In this document: positions 1-6,801 of the stretch, piece after piece | How the letters are laid out: the number at the start of each line of letters is the position of its first letter | How positions within the stretch are numbered: position 1 is the first letter of the stretch | Assembly (NCBI GenBank): GCA_934481505.1 | Contig: CAKSPP010000007.1 | Coordinates: forward strand, 1 to 18,581 | Length of the DNA: 18,581 nucleotides | From: an uncultured Eubacteriales bacterium | GTDB taxonomy: Bacteria; Bacillota; Clostridia; Oscillospirales; UBA644 | Direction of reading: 5' to 3' | The notes under the pieces: model-generated | Seen by the model: only the letters and a program-made list of their open reading frames with translations | What the model was told of the DNA's origin: nothing | Database searches by the model: none | Made by a program: the position numbers and the translations under genes

Positions 1-2
1 CC

Positions 3-773
3 GTAACGTCTCTCTGCAAAACGCTTTCGTCGCTTCCGACAGCGGAAATCGTCGAAGACGAAGTGACCGACGACAAACTGTCGGCATACGGCATTTCGAC
101 GGGGGCAGTGGTTACGGTTGTCGCCGATTTCGACACCACGTCCGTAACTCTCGATAACGGCGAAGTAAACCCTTATTACGACGCCGCAAACAAAGAGGGT
201 AAGGTTAGAAAAACGACGGTTTATCGGATAGGTAACGCGAGCGAAAACAAGATTTATTTCACCTATGACGACCTGCCGATAATCTATTCGGTTGAAAAAT
301 CGGCGTTCGATTTTGTGAATACCGACACTTATCAGTTCTGTCAGAGGCTTGTGAATATCGCTTATCTTACCGACCTTTCGTCCCTTACGGTCGATACCTG
401 CGACGGTAAAATATATACTTTCGATATTAAATGCGGAACCGACGACGAGGGAAACAAAGCCGTTTCGGAAATAACTCTCGACTATTCTCCCGTCGATGTC
501 GATAATTTCAAGAACTTTTATCAGAATATCGTTGCGATAAGCCATAACGGGCTCGGAAATATGCCCGGCAAAAAAGATGCGGAACTCCGACTTGTATATA
601 ATTTTGCGGACGGACATAAAGAAACCGTGGAATTCTTAAAAACCGACGACGAGCGAAAAGTCTTTATGACCATTGACGGCGACGGACGGTTTGTCGTTCT
701 GAAAACAAAGACCGATAAAATAAAAAACGACCTGAAAAAACTTCTTTCGGGTCAGACCGTTATAACCGGTTGA
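3..773 (+). CDS. DUF4340-type protein, C-terminal part (5' end outside window)
   Basis: The frame is open from base 3 to the stop at 771-773, so the gene begins left of the window. An internal GTG at 63 is unlikely to be the real start, because readable sequence of the same character precedes it (ending EIVEDE). The stretch LSAYGI followed by a beta-rich repeat ending in YRIGNAS and YFTYDDLPIIYSV resembles the repeated DUF4340 module. Proteins with that module are usually encoded beside GldG/ABC-2 type transporter genes and are mostly extracytoplasmic and membrane-anchored; any such partner would lie upstream and cannot be seen. The visible part has no transmembrane helix; it ends in a lysine-rich helix (DKIKNDLKKLL). 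The function of the family is not established. The family call rests on pattern memory, so it is moderate. Confidence 0.6.
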   Translation, partial: VTSLCKTLSSLPTAEIVEDEVTDDKLSAYGISTGAVVTVVADFDTTSVTLDNGEVNPYYDAANKEGKVRKTTVYRIGNASENKIYFTYDDLPIIYSVEKSAFDFVNTDTYQFCQRLVNIAYLTDLSSLTVDTCDGKIYTFDIKCGTDDEGNKAVSEITLDYSPVDVDNFKNFYQNIVAISHNGLGNMPGKKDAELRLVYNFADGHKETVEFLKTDDERKVFMTIDGDGRFVVLKTKTDKIKNDLKKLLSGQTVITG

Positions 774-830
774 CAAAATCGGAACCGACGCTTTACGGTT
801 TTCTTGCCGTTTCGTTTGAACAGTAAAAAG

Positions 831-874
831 AAGCAGCCATACAAAGTAAATTTTGCTTTGCATGGCTGCTTTTT
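831..874 (+). terminator. Bidirectional hairpin terminator
   Basis: A 16-base arm at 831-846 pairs with 856-871 with one mismatch around a 9-base loop. It is followed by five T residues (870-874). A run of A residues at 825-829 precedes it, so the reverse strand also reads stem then T5. It can end the DUF4340 gene on the plus strand and the tetR transcript on the minus strand. It lies about 60 bases past the first stop and about 185 bases past the second. Confidence 0.85.
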
Positions 875-955
875 CGGTCAAAAACTGAGTAAATAATGAA
901 TTTCTGAAAATATATTGTGAGTTTTTTGTTAATTTTTGCATTTTTGTAACGATGT

Positions 956-1010
956 GTGACAAAAATGTAAAATTATCACTTATTGTTTTTCAAAGTGACA
1001 AAATTGTGAC
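956..1010 (+). repeat. Repeated GTGACAAAAWTGT boxes
   Basis: GTGACAAAAATGT at 956-968 recurs with one change as GTGACAAAATTGT at 995-1007. A third GTGAC lies at 1006-1010, directly before a promoter-like TTGACG. The second box contains the small palindrome ACAAAATTGT. The 39-base offset, close to four helical turns, is what a pair of protein-binding sites could look like, but AT-rich chance similarity is possible. Confidence 0.35.
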
Positions 1011-1039
1011 TTGACGAGAAAAATCACATTTGGTACAAT
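1011..1039 (+). promoter_or_regulatory. Sigma-A-like promoter reading into the 3' end of tetR (antisense)
   Basis: TTGACG (1011-1016), a 17-base spacer and TACAAT (1034-1039) make a near-consensus housekeeping promoter on the plus strand. Downstream lies only the tetR gene in reverse orientation. No credible plus-strand coding sequence with a ribosome site follows: GAGGGG at 1051-1056 has its next ATG about 30 bases away. If active, it would make an RNA antisense to tetR. Confidence 0.5.
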
Positions 1040-1056
1040 AAAAATACAAAGAGGGG

Positions 1057-1635
1057 TCAGTCGTCGTTTTTATCGGTACTGCAAAAATGACGGAGTCTGA
1101 TATTTTCGAATTCAGCGAGGCATTTATTGCAAAGTTCTTCATCGCATACGACGTCGACGGCAGGCTGATTATTTCGAATATTGTTGTAGACCTCTTCTAC
1201 CGGAGTTTTGAAGTTTTCCTTTCTCCATTCCTTAAGAGCAACGGCCCATACCGAGCCGGCGTAAGCGGAGGAGGGCTTTCCGGTAAAATGATCGGATATC
1301 ATAAACATACTTTTAATTATCATATCAAGACCGTCGGGGTCTTCAATAAGGCGTTTGAAAAGAACCGGATGGTTTTTAACGGAATGAAGAATGGATATCG
1401 CAACTTCCTTCCACGTCGAATTGTCGCCGTAAATAAGAGCGAAAGACGACAGGAGTTTGAAGGAGAGCTGCAACGCCAGGTCAATCTTGTCGGTATAGTA
1501 TCTGTAAAAGGTCTGGTTTGAAATGCCCGCTTCTTTTGCGATTGCGGTAACCGTAAGTTTTTCAAAACGGGTATCCTGTAAAAGCCTTTCAAAAGCCTTT
1601 TCGATTTTTGAATTGATTTCAGTTTGATTTGCCAT
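1057..1635 (-). CDS. TetR/AcrR-family transcriptional regulator
   Basis: This 192-residue protein has a usual TetR length. The N-terminal helix-turn-helix is clear: residues about 28-47 read LTVTAIAKEAGISNQTFYRY, the normal TetR recognition-helix pattern, followed by YTDKIDLALQ. The rest is a divergent all-helical ligand-binding and dimerisation domain. It contains several cysteines near the C-terminus (DEELCNKCLAEF), which could matter for ligand or redox sensing but are unproven. ATG at 1635-1633 is preceded by AGGAG. The gene is divergent from the 14-gene operon at 1857, the classic position of a local repressor. Both promoters carry related inverted sequences, so autoregulation plus control of the operon by a transported glycoside or aglycone is the likely job. 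Confidence 0.9.
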   Translation of the reverse strand: MANQTEINSKIEKAFERLLQDTRFEKLTVTAIAKEAGISNQTFYRYYTDKIDLALQLSFKLLSSFALIYGDNSTWKEVAISILHSVKNHPVLFKRLIEDPDGLDMIIKSMFMISDHFTGKPSSAYAGSVWAVALKEWRKENFKTPVEEVYNNIRNNQPAVDVVCDEELCNKCLAEFENIRLRHFCSTDKNDD

Positions 1636-1682
1636 TGTTAAAGACTCCTGCTTTTGTTATTTTTGCGAGTTATAGCATCTAT

Positions 1683-1711
1683 ATTGTAAACTATTTAACA
1701 GGAAATGTCAA
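1683..1711 (-). promoter_or_regulatory. Promoter of tetR
   Basis: Read on the minus strand, TTGACA (1711-1706), a 17-base spacer and TACAAT (1688-1683) form an almost perfect sigma-A promoter about 50 bases before the tetR ATG. The -10 box overlaps the operator-like sequence at 1685-1700. Confidence 0.8.
1685..1700. promoter_or_regulatory. Putative TetR operator 1
   Basis: TGTAAACTATTTAACA is an imperfect 16-base palindrome (12 of 16 positions symmetric) lying on the tetR -10 region. Its half-site TGTAAACT recurs exactly, inverted, at 1746-1753 on the other side of the intergenic region. Position and symmetry suit a TetR dimer that represses its own gene. Which protein binds is inferred. Confidence 0.5.
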
Positions 1712-1734
1712 GCAAACCGTGAAAAGGTTTAATT

Positions 1735-1764
1735 TTGACAATTAAAGTTTACATATAATACATA
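1735..1764 (+). promoter_or_regulatory. Probable promoter of the 14-gene operon
   Basis: A consensus TTGACA lies at 1735-1740. A consensus TATAAT lies at 1754-1759 but only 13 bases away, too close to pair with it. TACATA at 1759-1764 gives an 18-base spacer and is the better partner. Alternatively TATAAT works with a weak upstream -35 around 1729-1734. The start site therefore falls about 1765-1775, leaving an untranslated leader of roughly 85 bases. Confidence 0.6.
1736..1753. promoter_or_regulatory. Putative TetR operator 2
   Basis: The 18-base sequence TGACAATTAAAGTTTACA is loosely palindromic. Its right half, AGTTTACA, is the exact inverse of TGTAAACT in operator 1. It covers the -35 box and spacer of the operon promoter, where a bound repressor would block RNA polymerase. 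The left half matches poorly, so this is weaker than operator 1. Confidence 0.4.
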
Positions 1765-1791
1765 TTATTTGTTATTTTTTTAGGGAAATGT

Positions 1792-1822
1792 CCGTTTCGA
1801 GAGCAAAAACTGCCTGAAACGG
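1792..1822 (+). other. Leader hairpin before the first operon gene
   Basis: CCGTTTC (1792-1798) and GAAACGG (1816-1822) are exact inverted repeats with a 17-base loop, inside the presumed 5' leader and about 20 bases before the ribosome site. No T-run follows, so it is not a terminator. It could stabilise the mRNA or be a protein site. It matches no riboswitch I recognise. Confidence 0.4.
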
Positions 1823-1856
1823 TGTATGATAAAAAAAATTGAAGAGAGGTAATTAT

Positions 1857-2408
1857 ATGGGAAAGACAACTTACCCGAAGGTCGACAGACCTCCTAAAAA
1901 ATTCACCAAAAAGAGCCTTCACGGCAGAACAAGACTTATGGTAACGAGTTATAAGGATCTTCGCCGCTTCCAGAATTTCATAATCAATGTTTTCGGCTGG
2001 GATATGATCGAGATGCCCGAAGCCGCAAGCGGAATTCCGGCAGGCGACCCGAACCCCGCACTTCTTGTTGCTACCGGTCCCGCACAATATGACTATGAGG
2101 GCGTTACTCCCGGTCATATGAATCTCTGTGCAAGACCCGCTTACGAAGGCCATCTTGAAAAGATAGGTCCCTGGACCGAAATCGAAATGGACGCACCTCT
2201 TGAAGAAACGATCAAAAAGATGACAGACCACGGCGGAAAGCTTATTCTTGATAAGAAGGTCTCCTCCTTTGCAAAACCCCTCGACGACAGCAAACAGAGC
2301 TGGGAGATACACGCAGTAATCGAAGACCCTGCGGGAAATCACCTTTATCTCTGGAAATGTCCTTCTTCGAGAACATGGGACGAGCTTGAAACAGAATACG
2401 ACATCTGA
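1857..2408 (+). CDS. VOC-fold (glyoxalase/dioxygenase superfamily) protein, copy 1
   Basis: This 183-residue single-domain protein has no signal peptide and is presumably cytoplasmic. The pattern FQNFIINVFGWDMIEMP, an ATGP loop, PGHMN, a second beta-alpha-beta half ending in HGGK and the closing DPAGNHLYLWKCP fit the VOC superfamily, near the glyoxalase-like group of COG3324. ATG at 1857 with GAGAGG at 1843-1848 is the start; an in-frame TTG at 1839 lies before the ribosome site. The residue that is the metal-binding Glu in glyoxalases (four after the Gly of DPxG) is Tyr here, so metal catalysis is doubtful. It is the most divergent of four short copies; the other three lie at 11123-12740. 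It is the first gene of the operon, 20 bases before the zinc-ribbon copy. The substrate is unknown. Confidence 0.85.
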   Translation: MGKTTYPKVDRPPKKFTKKSLHGRTRLMVTSYKDLRRFQNFIINVFGWDMIEMPEAASGIPAGDPNPALLVATGPAQYDYEGVTPGHMNLCARPAYEGHLEKIGPWTEIEMDAPLEETIKKMTDHGGKLILDKKVSSFAKPLDDSKQSWEIHAVIEDPAGNHLYLWKCPSSRTWDELETEYDI

Positions 2409-2428
2409 TAAAGAGAGGAGTAGAGATT

Positions 2429-3103
2429 ATGAAAAAGATATATACCTGCTTTGCGTGCGGTTTTCCTATTGCGTTTGAAGAAACCGAAGTTCCTGCGGCT
2501 TGCCCCGGATGCGGTGCTCCCAGATCACAGTTTTTGGAAGAACCCTGGTGCGGAAGCATTGAAAAAAGAAGAATACATGTCGATCCCCCCGAAGTAGACC
2601 CGAACAGAGACCCGTTCGATATTTCTTTCCACGTCGCAAAGGATTTTGTTCCGCTGAAAGGCGACGGACGTGTACGCAGATGGATAATGGGCTATAACAA
2701 AGGACAGGCCGCAGAGATCCGTTCTTTCTATGAAGATATCTTTGAATGGGATATTATTGAGGTTGAGGGCAGCGATCCCGAAAACCCTGTGATGTATTGT
2801 GCGACCGGTCCCGGCACTCCGGATTGGGAACCGAGAGTCTGCTCTTTCGGATACGGATTTTTAGTCCCCGTCGAAGAGGGTACGGTTGCTCCGAGTATGA
2901 TAATCGAAGTTAAAAATATTGACGAAACCTTAAAGAAAACCGTAGAGTTCGGCGGAAAGGTCATAAAAGAGAGATTTACCGTTTTGGGTGACGATTATGC
3001 GATAATCGAAGATTCCGAGGGAAATCAATATTACCTCTGGGAACTTCCCGACAGCGTTCCCGATTACTGTATTCACGGCGTTAAAAACACCGGAGCACAG
3101 TGA
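2429..3103 (+). CDS. Rubredoxin-like zinc ribbon + VOC-fold protein, copy A
   Basis: This protein has 224 residues in two parts. Residues 1-40 hold two Cys knuckles, CFAC (C7, C10) and CPGC (C25, C28), spaced like the short rubredoxin-like module of rubrerythrins, and should bind Zn or Fe. Residues about 80-215 are a VOC domain: FYEDIFEWDIIEV, YCATGPG, FGYGFLV, VEFGGKVIKERF and DSEGNQYYLWELP. The linker GSIEKRRIHVD is shared exactly with the paralog at 12755. Start ATG has GAGGAG at 2415-2420. It sits between VOC copy 1 and the transporter genes. If the ribbon holds iron it might pass electrons to the VOC active site; if zinc, it is structural or a docking element. Both are inference, and no substrate can be assigned. 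Confidence 0.85.
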   Translation: MKKIYTCFACGFPIAFEETEVPAACPGCGAPRSQFLEEPWCGSIEKRRIHVDPPEVDPNRDPFDISFHVAKDFVPLKGDGRVRRWIMGYNKGQAAEIRSFYEDIFEWDIIEVEGSDPENPVMYCATGPGTPDWEPRVCSFGYGFLVPVEEGTVAPSMIIEVKNIDETLKKTVEFGGKVIKERFTVLGDDYAIIEDSEGNQYYLWELPDSVPDYCIHGVKNTGAQ

Positions 3104-3133
3104 TAACCGATCAAAACGGACAGGAGTATTAAA

Positions 3134-4633
3134 ATGAACGAAGTAATTCTCAGAGCCGAGCATATGGTCAAAGAGTTCGGACCTACGAAAGCCGTAACCG
3201 ATGTTACGATCGAGCTTAAAAGCGGCTGCGTTACGGGACTTGTAGGAGAAAACGGCTCCGGAAAATCCACTCTTTCAAGTATGATTGCCGGCGTTTATCC
3301 TCCGACAAAAGGAACAATGACCTTCAAAGGGAAACCTTACAGCCCCAAATCCGTTCTTGATGCAAGAAAAGCCGGAATTCAGTATCTTACTCAGGAACAG
3401 GGCACCATCGACGGCATGACTGTCGCAGAAAATATGTTCCTCGGCGAAGAAGACGTTCTTGCGAAGTTCGGAATGGTAAGCATTTCGAGACTCAATAAAG
3501 CGTCAAGAAAAATTCTTGATGAAAACGGTCTTTCTTCGGTAAAGGAAAGCGATCCTGTCGATATCTATTCGTTTGAAGACAGAAAAATGATAGAGACGGC
3601 AAGATCTCTCAGTCATCAGCCCGCGATTCTTATTATAGACGAAACAACAACAGCTCTTTCTCAGAAGGGAAGAGACAGGATTTACGACATTATTTTCGAG
3701 CAGAAAGCAAAGGGAACGGCAATTCTTGTTATTTCCCACGACCTTGATGAGGTCAAGAAACTCTGCGACGAAGTTGTCGTAATGAGAGACGGAAAATACA
3801 TAACGACTCTTAACGGCGACGAGATCGAGCCCGACAATATCAGACAGAATATGATAGGAAGAGAAGTCGACGGATCTTATTACAGACCTGATTTCGTATG
3901 TTCTTATGACGACGAGGTCGTTCTTGAAGTCAAAGATCTTTCTCTTGACGGAGTTTTCTCCGACGTATCCTTTGATCTTCATAAGGGCGAGATCCTCGGG
4001 ATCGGCGGACTTTCGGAATGCGGAATGCACGAGCTTCTGAAAACCGTTTTCGGAGCTATAAAGCCAACTTCCGGCAGCGTGGTATTAAAGGACGGAAATA
4101 TCCCCTTAAAGAGCACGACGACTTCAATAAAACATAAAGTTGCATATATACCCAAGGACAGAGATAAGGAATCTCTTTTCCAGGCAACGAGCATAAAAGA
4201 TAATATCGTCACCGCGTCTCTTGACAAGCTCAAAAAAGGAATATACATTTCCCCGAGAGCCGAAAAGAAACTTGCTTCGGAAGAAGCAAAACGCATGGAA
4301 GTCAAGATGCACGATATTGAGCAATATGTAAGGGATCTTTCGGGAGGAAACAAACAAAAGGTCGTCGTTGCAAAGTGGCTTGCAAACGATTCAAAAATAT
4401 TCATAATGGACTGTCCGACAAGAGGTATTGACGTCGGAGTCAAAGAAAAGATCTATCACCTGATGAACGATCTTAAACATCAGGGGGCGTCGATACTTAT
4501 GGTTTCGGAAGAAATGATGGAACTTATCGGAATGGCGGACAGAATCATTACGATGAAAGACGGAAAGCTCAGCAAGGAATTCGAAAGATCCGAAGCTCTT
4601 ACAGAAGCCGTAATCATCGGAGCAATAGTCTGA
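3134..4633 (+). CDS. Sugar ABC transporter ATPase, RbsA/MglA type (double NBD)
   Basis: The protein has 499 residues, the usual length for the fused two-domain ATPases of the ribose/xylose/galactose importer class. NBD1 has a good Walker A, GENGSGKST (38-46), a degenerate signature YSFEDRKMIETA (145-156), Walker B ILIIDE (165-170) and SHD (201-203). NBD2 has lost Walker A (GIGGLSECGMHE, 289-300) but keeps a full signature LSGGNKQ (402-408). Its Walker B, IFIMDC (422-427), has Cys where the catalytic Glu is expected. One competent ATP site therefore remains, built from NBD1 Walker A/B and the NBD2 signature, as in this class generally. RBS AGGAG is at 3122-3126. It works with the permeases at 4649 and 6802 and the lipoprotein at 5619. 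Confidence 0.95.
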   Translation: MNEVILRAEHMVKEFGPTKAVTDVTIELKSGCVTGLVGENGSGKSTLSSMIAGVYPPTKGTMTFKGKPYSPKSVLDARKAGIQYLTQEQGTIDGMTVAENMFLGEEDVLAKFGMVSISRLNKASRKILDENGLSSVKESDPVDIYSFEDRKMIETARSLSHQPAILIIDETTTALSQKGRDRIYDIIFEQKAKGTAILVISHDLDEVKKLCDEVVVMRDGKYITTLNGDEIEPDNIRQNMIGREVDGSYYRPDFVCSYDDEVVLEVKDLSLDGVFSDVSFDLHKGEILGIGGLSECGMHELLKTVFGAIKPTSGSVVLKDGNIPLKSTTTSIKHKVAYIPKDRDKESLFQATSIKDNIVTASLDKLKKGIYISPRAEKKLASEEAKRMEVKMHDIEQYVRDLSGGNKQKVVVAKWLANDSKIFIMDCPTRGIDVGVKEKIYHLMNDLKHQGASILMVSEEMMELIGMADRIITMKDGKLSKEFERSEALTEAVIIGAIV

Positions 4634-4648
4634 CGGAGGAGAAAATTT

Positions 4649-5560
4649 ATGGAAAAAATCAAAAAAATAATTCCGCTTGCCGGACTTTTGATAATCTTCA
4701 TTATCTTTTCTCTTACGACCGGCGGAATGTTCCTGAGATGGAACAATATCCAAAATCTTATAGCACAGTCTTCCATAACGATGGTTGCCGCAATCGGTAC
4801 CGCATTCGTTATGACGCATAACAATCTTGACTTTTCTCTCGGCGGAGCATGTGCACTCTGTTGTGTGCTTTCCTATTTGATAGTCGGGAACAACCTTTGG
4901 CTCTTCTTCATTCTTTGCATTGTTTTCGGTGTGCTTTGCGGTCTTTTTTCCGCTGTTCTTCATGTCAAGGGCGAAGTTCCTGCATTTATCGCGGGAATGT
5001 GCCTTATGTTTGCCGGAAGAGGACTTGCTCAGTCTGTCGCCGCAAACAGAACTATGATGATAACGCAGGCGGCACAGCTTAACAATGTGTGGTTTTTCGT
5101 AGGAGTTCTCGTTGTTGTCTTCCTTATAGGATATTTCCTTTTCAACTATACGAAAATCGGTAAATATCAGAAGCTTATCGGAACTAACCCGAAAGCGGCG
5201 GAACTCAGCGGTATTTCCGTAGGAAAATATAAGACTATCGCTTTTGTTATAAGCGGCGTGACGATAGGTATCGCTTCCTGCCTCACTGTAATAAGAAGCC
5301 CGAGTATCGTCGGTGCTACGGGAACGAACCTTGAAACAAACGTTCTTCTCGCTCTGTCTCTCGGCGGACTTTCAATGACCGGAGGTTCTTCTTCGAAAAT
5401 AAGAACGGCGGTCATCGGTACTCTGATATTCTTCATGCTCAACAACGGACTTACCATTTGGGGACTTGATCCTAACCTTGTTGATATCATAAAGGCAATT
5501 TTCTTCTTAGGCACGGTAGCAATATCCATTGACCGTTCTCAGCACGATGTTATCGTCTGA
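4649..5560 (+). CDS. Sugar ABC transporter permease, RbsC type (first)
   Basis: This 303-residue integral membrane protein has about eight to ten hydrophobic segments. It carries family marks of the BPD_transp_2 group: GTAFVMTHNNLDFSLGG in the third segment, GTNPKAAELSGISVGKYK in the cytoplasmic loop that meets the ATPase, and ALSLGGLSMTGG near the C-terminus. It starts at ATG 4649 behind CGGAGGAG (4634-4641), 15 bases after the ATPase stop. It would form half of the membrane channel, with the second, different permease at 6802 as the other half. The bound sugar cannot be read from the sequence. Confidence 0.93.
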   Translation: MEKIKKIIPLAGLLIIFIIFSLTTGGMFLRWNNIQNLIAQSSITMVAAIGTAFVMTHNNLDFSLGGACALCCVLSYLIVGNNLWLFFILCIVFGVLCGLFSAVLHVKGEVPAFIAGMCLMFAGRGLAQSVAANRTMMITQAAQLNNVWFFVGVLVVVFLIGYFLFNYTKIGKYQKLIGTNPKAAELSGISVGKYKTIAFVISGVTIGIASCLTVIRSPSIVGATGTNLETNVLLALSLGGLSMTGGSSSKIRTAVIGTLIFFMLNNGLTIWGLDPNLVDIIKAIFFLGTVAISIDRSQHDVIV

Positions 5561-5618
5561 TCGGTCGGTGAATATTAAAATAGAACAAAAAAAATTTTTC
5601 TTCAAAGGAGAGAAAACA

Positions 5619-6761
5619 ATGAAAAAAACAAAGAGAATCGTAAGTATTATACTTGCGGCAGTAATGCTTGTTTCGGTATGTTTTGCATTCGCAGGCTGCG
5701 GTGAAAACGGCGGCAACGGCGGACAAACCGAAGAAAAACAGAAGATCGGTATGATCTGGTACGGCAATACCGACGCAATGGGCGGCACTTTCTATGCATG
5801 GGCAAACAAAGCAGCCGAAGCTCTTAACGTAGAACTCGTTTGGAAGCTCGGAAGCTACACCACCGCAGACGAACTTACCGACTGCGAAAACCTCATTACC
5901 GCAGGCTGCAAAGGTATCTATTACATTCCGATGGACACCTCCGCAAACCTCCAGCTCGGAACCGCTTGCCAGAATGCCGGCGTATATCTTGCAATGTCCA
6001 ACAGAGATATTCTTGACGAAGACGTTCTCGCAGCTGTAAGAGCAAACCCCTATTTTGTAACCCGTATCAAAGACGACAGCTATGAAGTCTGCAAGGCTAT
6101 GGTTAAGGTTCTCGCAGATCAGGGTGTCAAGAAAGTTTGCCTCCTTGCAGGCGACCCCTCCGACGTTATGATGCTTGACAGAAACAAGGGATTCCAGGAC
6201 GGCTGTAAAGAATACGGCGTTGAGATCCTCGCAACTTCTCAGCTCGTTTCCGGCGACGCAACCGCAAACGTTGACAGCGTAAACAACTTCCTTACTCTTT
6301 ATCCCGATGTTCAGGGTATCCTCGCAGCTTCCGGAACCGCAGGCGTCGGCGAAGCTATCATCACAACTCTTAACAACTCCAACAGAGAAAAAGGTTCTGT
6401 AAAGGTTGCCGCATTTGATACTTTCGAAGGCAACCAGCAGGCATTTGAAGACGGCTGGCTCGCAGCTTCCTGCGGCGGTTATACCTCCGAATGTCTCATC
6501 TCCTTCATTTCTCTCGTAAACAAAGTCAAAGGCAACAATGCTTCCGACAAGATCATGGAGCTCTCCCTTTCTCCGCTGCTTATAGCTTCTGCCGAAGATA
6601 TGGAAGTTTTCTCCAAATATGTTGATAACCCCGAAGTATTCCTTTACAGCGACGATCTCGTAAAGAGCCTTGTAGGTTCCGATGTTAAAGAAGCTGATTA
6701 TCAGAAAGTCCTCGACGACTGGTCTCTCGATTTCGTAAAGACCTCGGCAGGCGTAAAATAA
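5619..6761 (+). CDS. Sugar-binding lipoprotein of the ABC importer (Peripla_BP_4-like)
   Basis: The product has 380 residues. Residues 1-27 form a lipoprotein signal: MKKTKR, a hydrophobic core, then AFAGC with Cys27 as the lipid anchor, followed by a Gly/Asn-rich tether. The rest is a two-lobed solute-binding protein of the ribose/galactose-binding class, with an opening strand IGMIWYGNTDAMGG and later VKKVCLLAGDPSD, GILAASGTAGVGEA and VKVAAFDTF. ATG 5619 is chosen because AAAGGAGAG lies at 5604-5612 and the signal peptide begins there; an in-frame upstream ATG at 5529 lies inside the preceding gene. Codon use is more biased than in neighbouring genes (many GCA, CTC, GTT, ACC), as expected for the most abundant member of an importer. 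An intercistronic hairpin follows the stop. Several Trp/Tyr suit stacking on a sugar or aromatic ligand. Confidence 0.93.
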   Translation: MKKTKRIVSIILAAVMLVSVCFAFAGCGENGGNGGQTEEKQKIGMIWYGNTDAMGGTFYAWANKAAEALNVELVWKLGSYTTADELTDCENLITAGCKGIYYIPMDTSANLQLGTACQNAGVYLAMSNRDILDEDVLAAVRANPYFVTRIKDDSYEVCKAMVKVLADQGVKKVCLLAGDPSDVMMLDRNKGFQDGCKEYGVEILATSQLVSGDATANVDSVNNFLTLYPDVQGILAASGTAGVGEAIITTLNNSNREKGSVKVAAFDTFEGNQQAFEDGWLAASCGGYTSECLISFISLVNKVKGNNASDKIMELSLSPLLIASAEDMEVFSKYVDNPEVFLYSDDLVKSLVGSDVKEADYQKVLDDWSLDFVKTSAGVK

Positions 6762-6762
6762 G

Positions 6763-6782
6763 ACGGACGACAGTCGTTCCGT
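6763..6782 (+). other. Intercistronic hairpin after the binding-protein gene
   Basis: ACGGACGAC (6763-6771) pairs with GTCGTTCCGT (6773-6782) with one bulged T. The loop is very tight, so the top pairs must open. It starts at the stop codon and lacks a T-run. Such hairpins after binding-protein genes are known to protect the upstream mRNA and raise binding-protein levels over the membrane parts. That role here is inferred. Confidence 0.45.
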
Positions 6783-6801
6783 AATTTATGAGGTGAAATG
6801 A

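Noticed and set aside
1087..1521. 144-residue plus-strand frame downstream of the antisense promoter
   Set aside because: It is the reverse of the TetR coding sequence; the ribosome-like GAGGGG is about 30 bases from its ATG, too far.
1754..1759. TATAAT as the -10 box partnered with TTGACA at 1735
   Set aside because: The spacing is only 13 bases, outside the working range for sigma-A; TACATA at 18 bases is preferred, though TATAAT could act with another -35.
1792..1822. Riboswitch in the operon leader
   Set aside because: Only one simple 7-base stem is visible in a leader of about 85 bases; no known riboswitch core and no terminator alternative.
5529..5618. Upstream in-frame start of the binding protein
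   Set aside because: It would overlap the permease gene and bury the lipoprotein signal peptide behind 30 charged residues; ATG 5619 has AAAGGAG.
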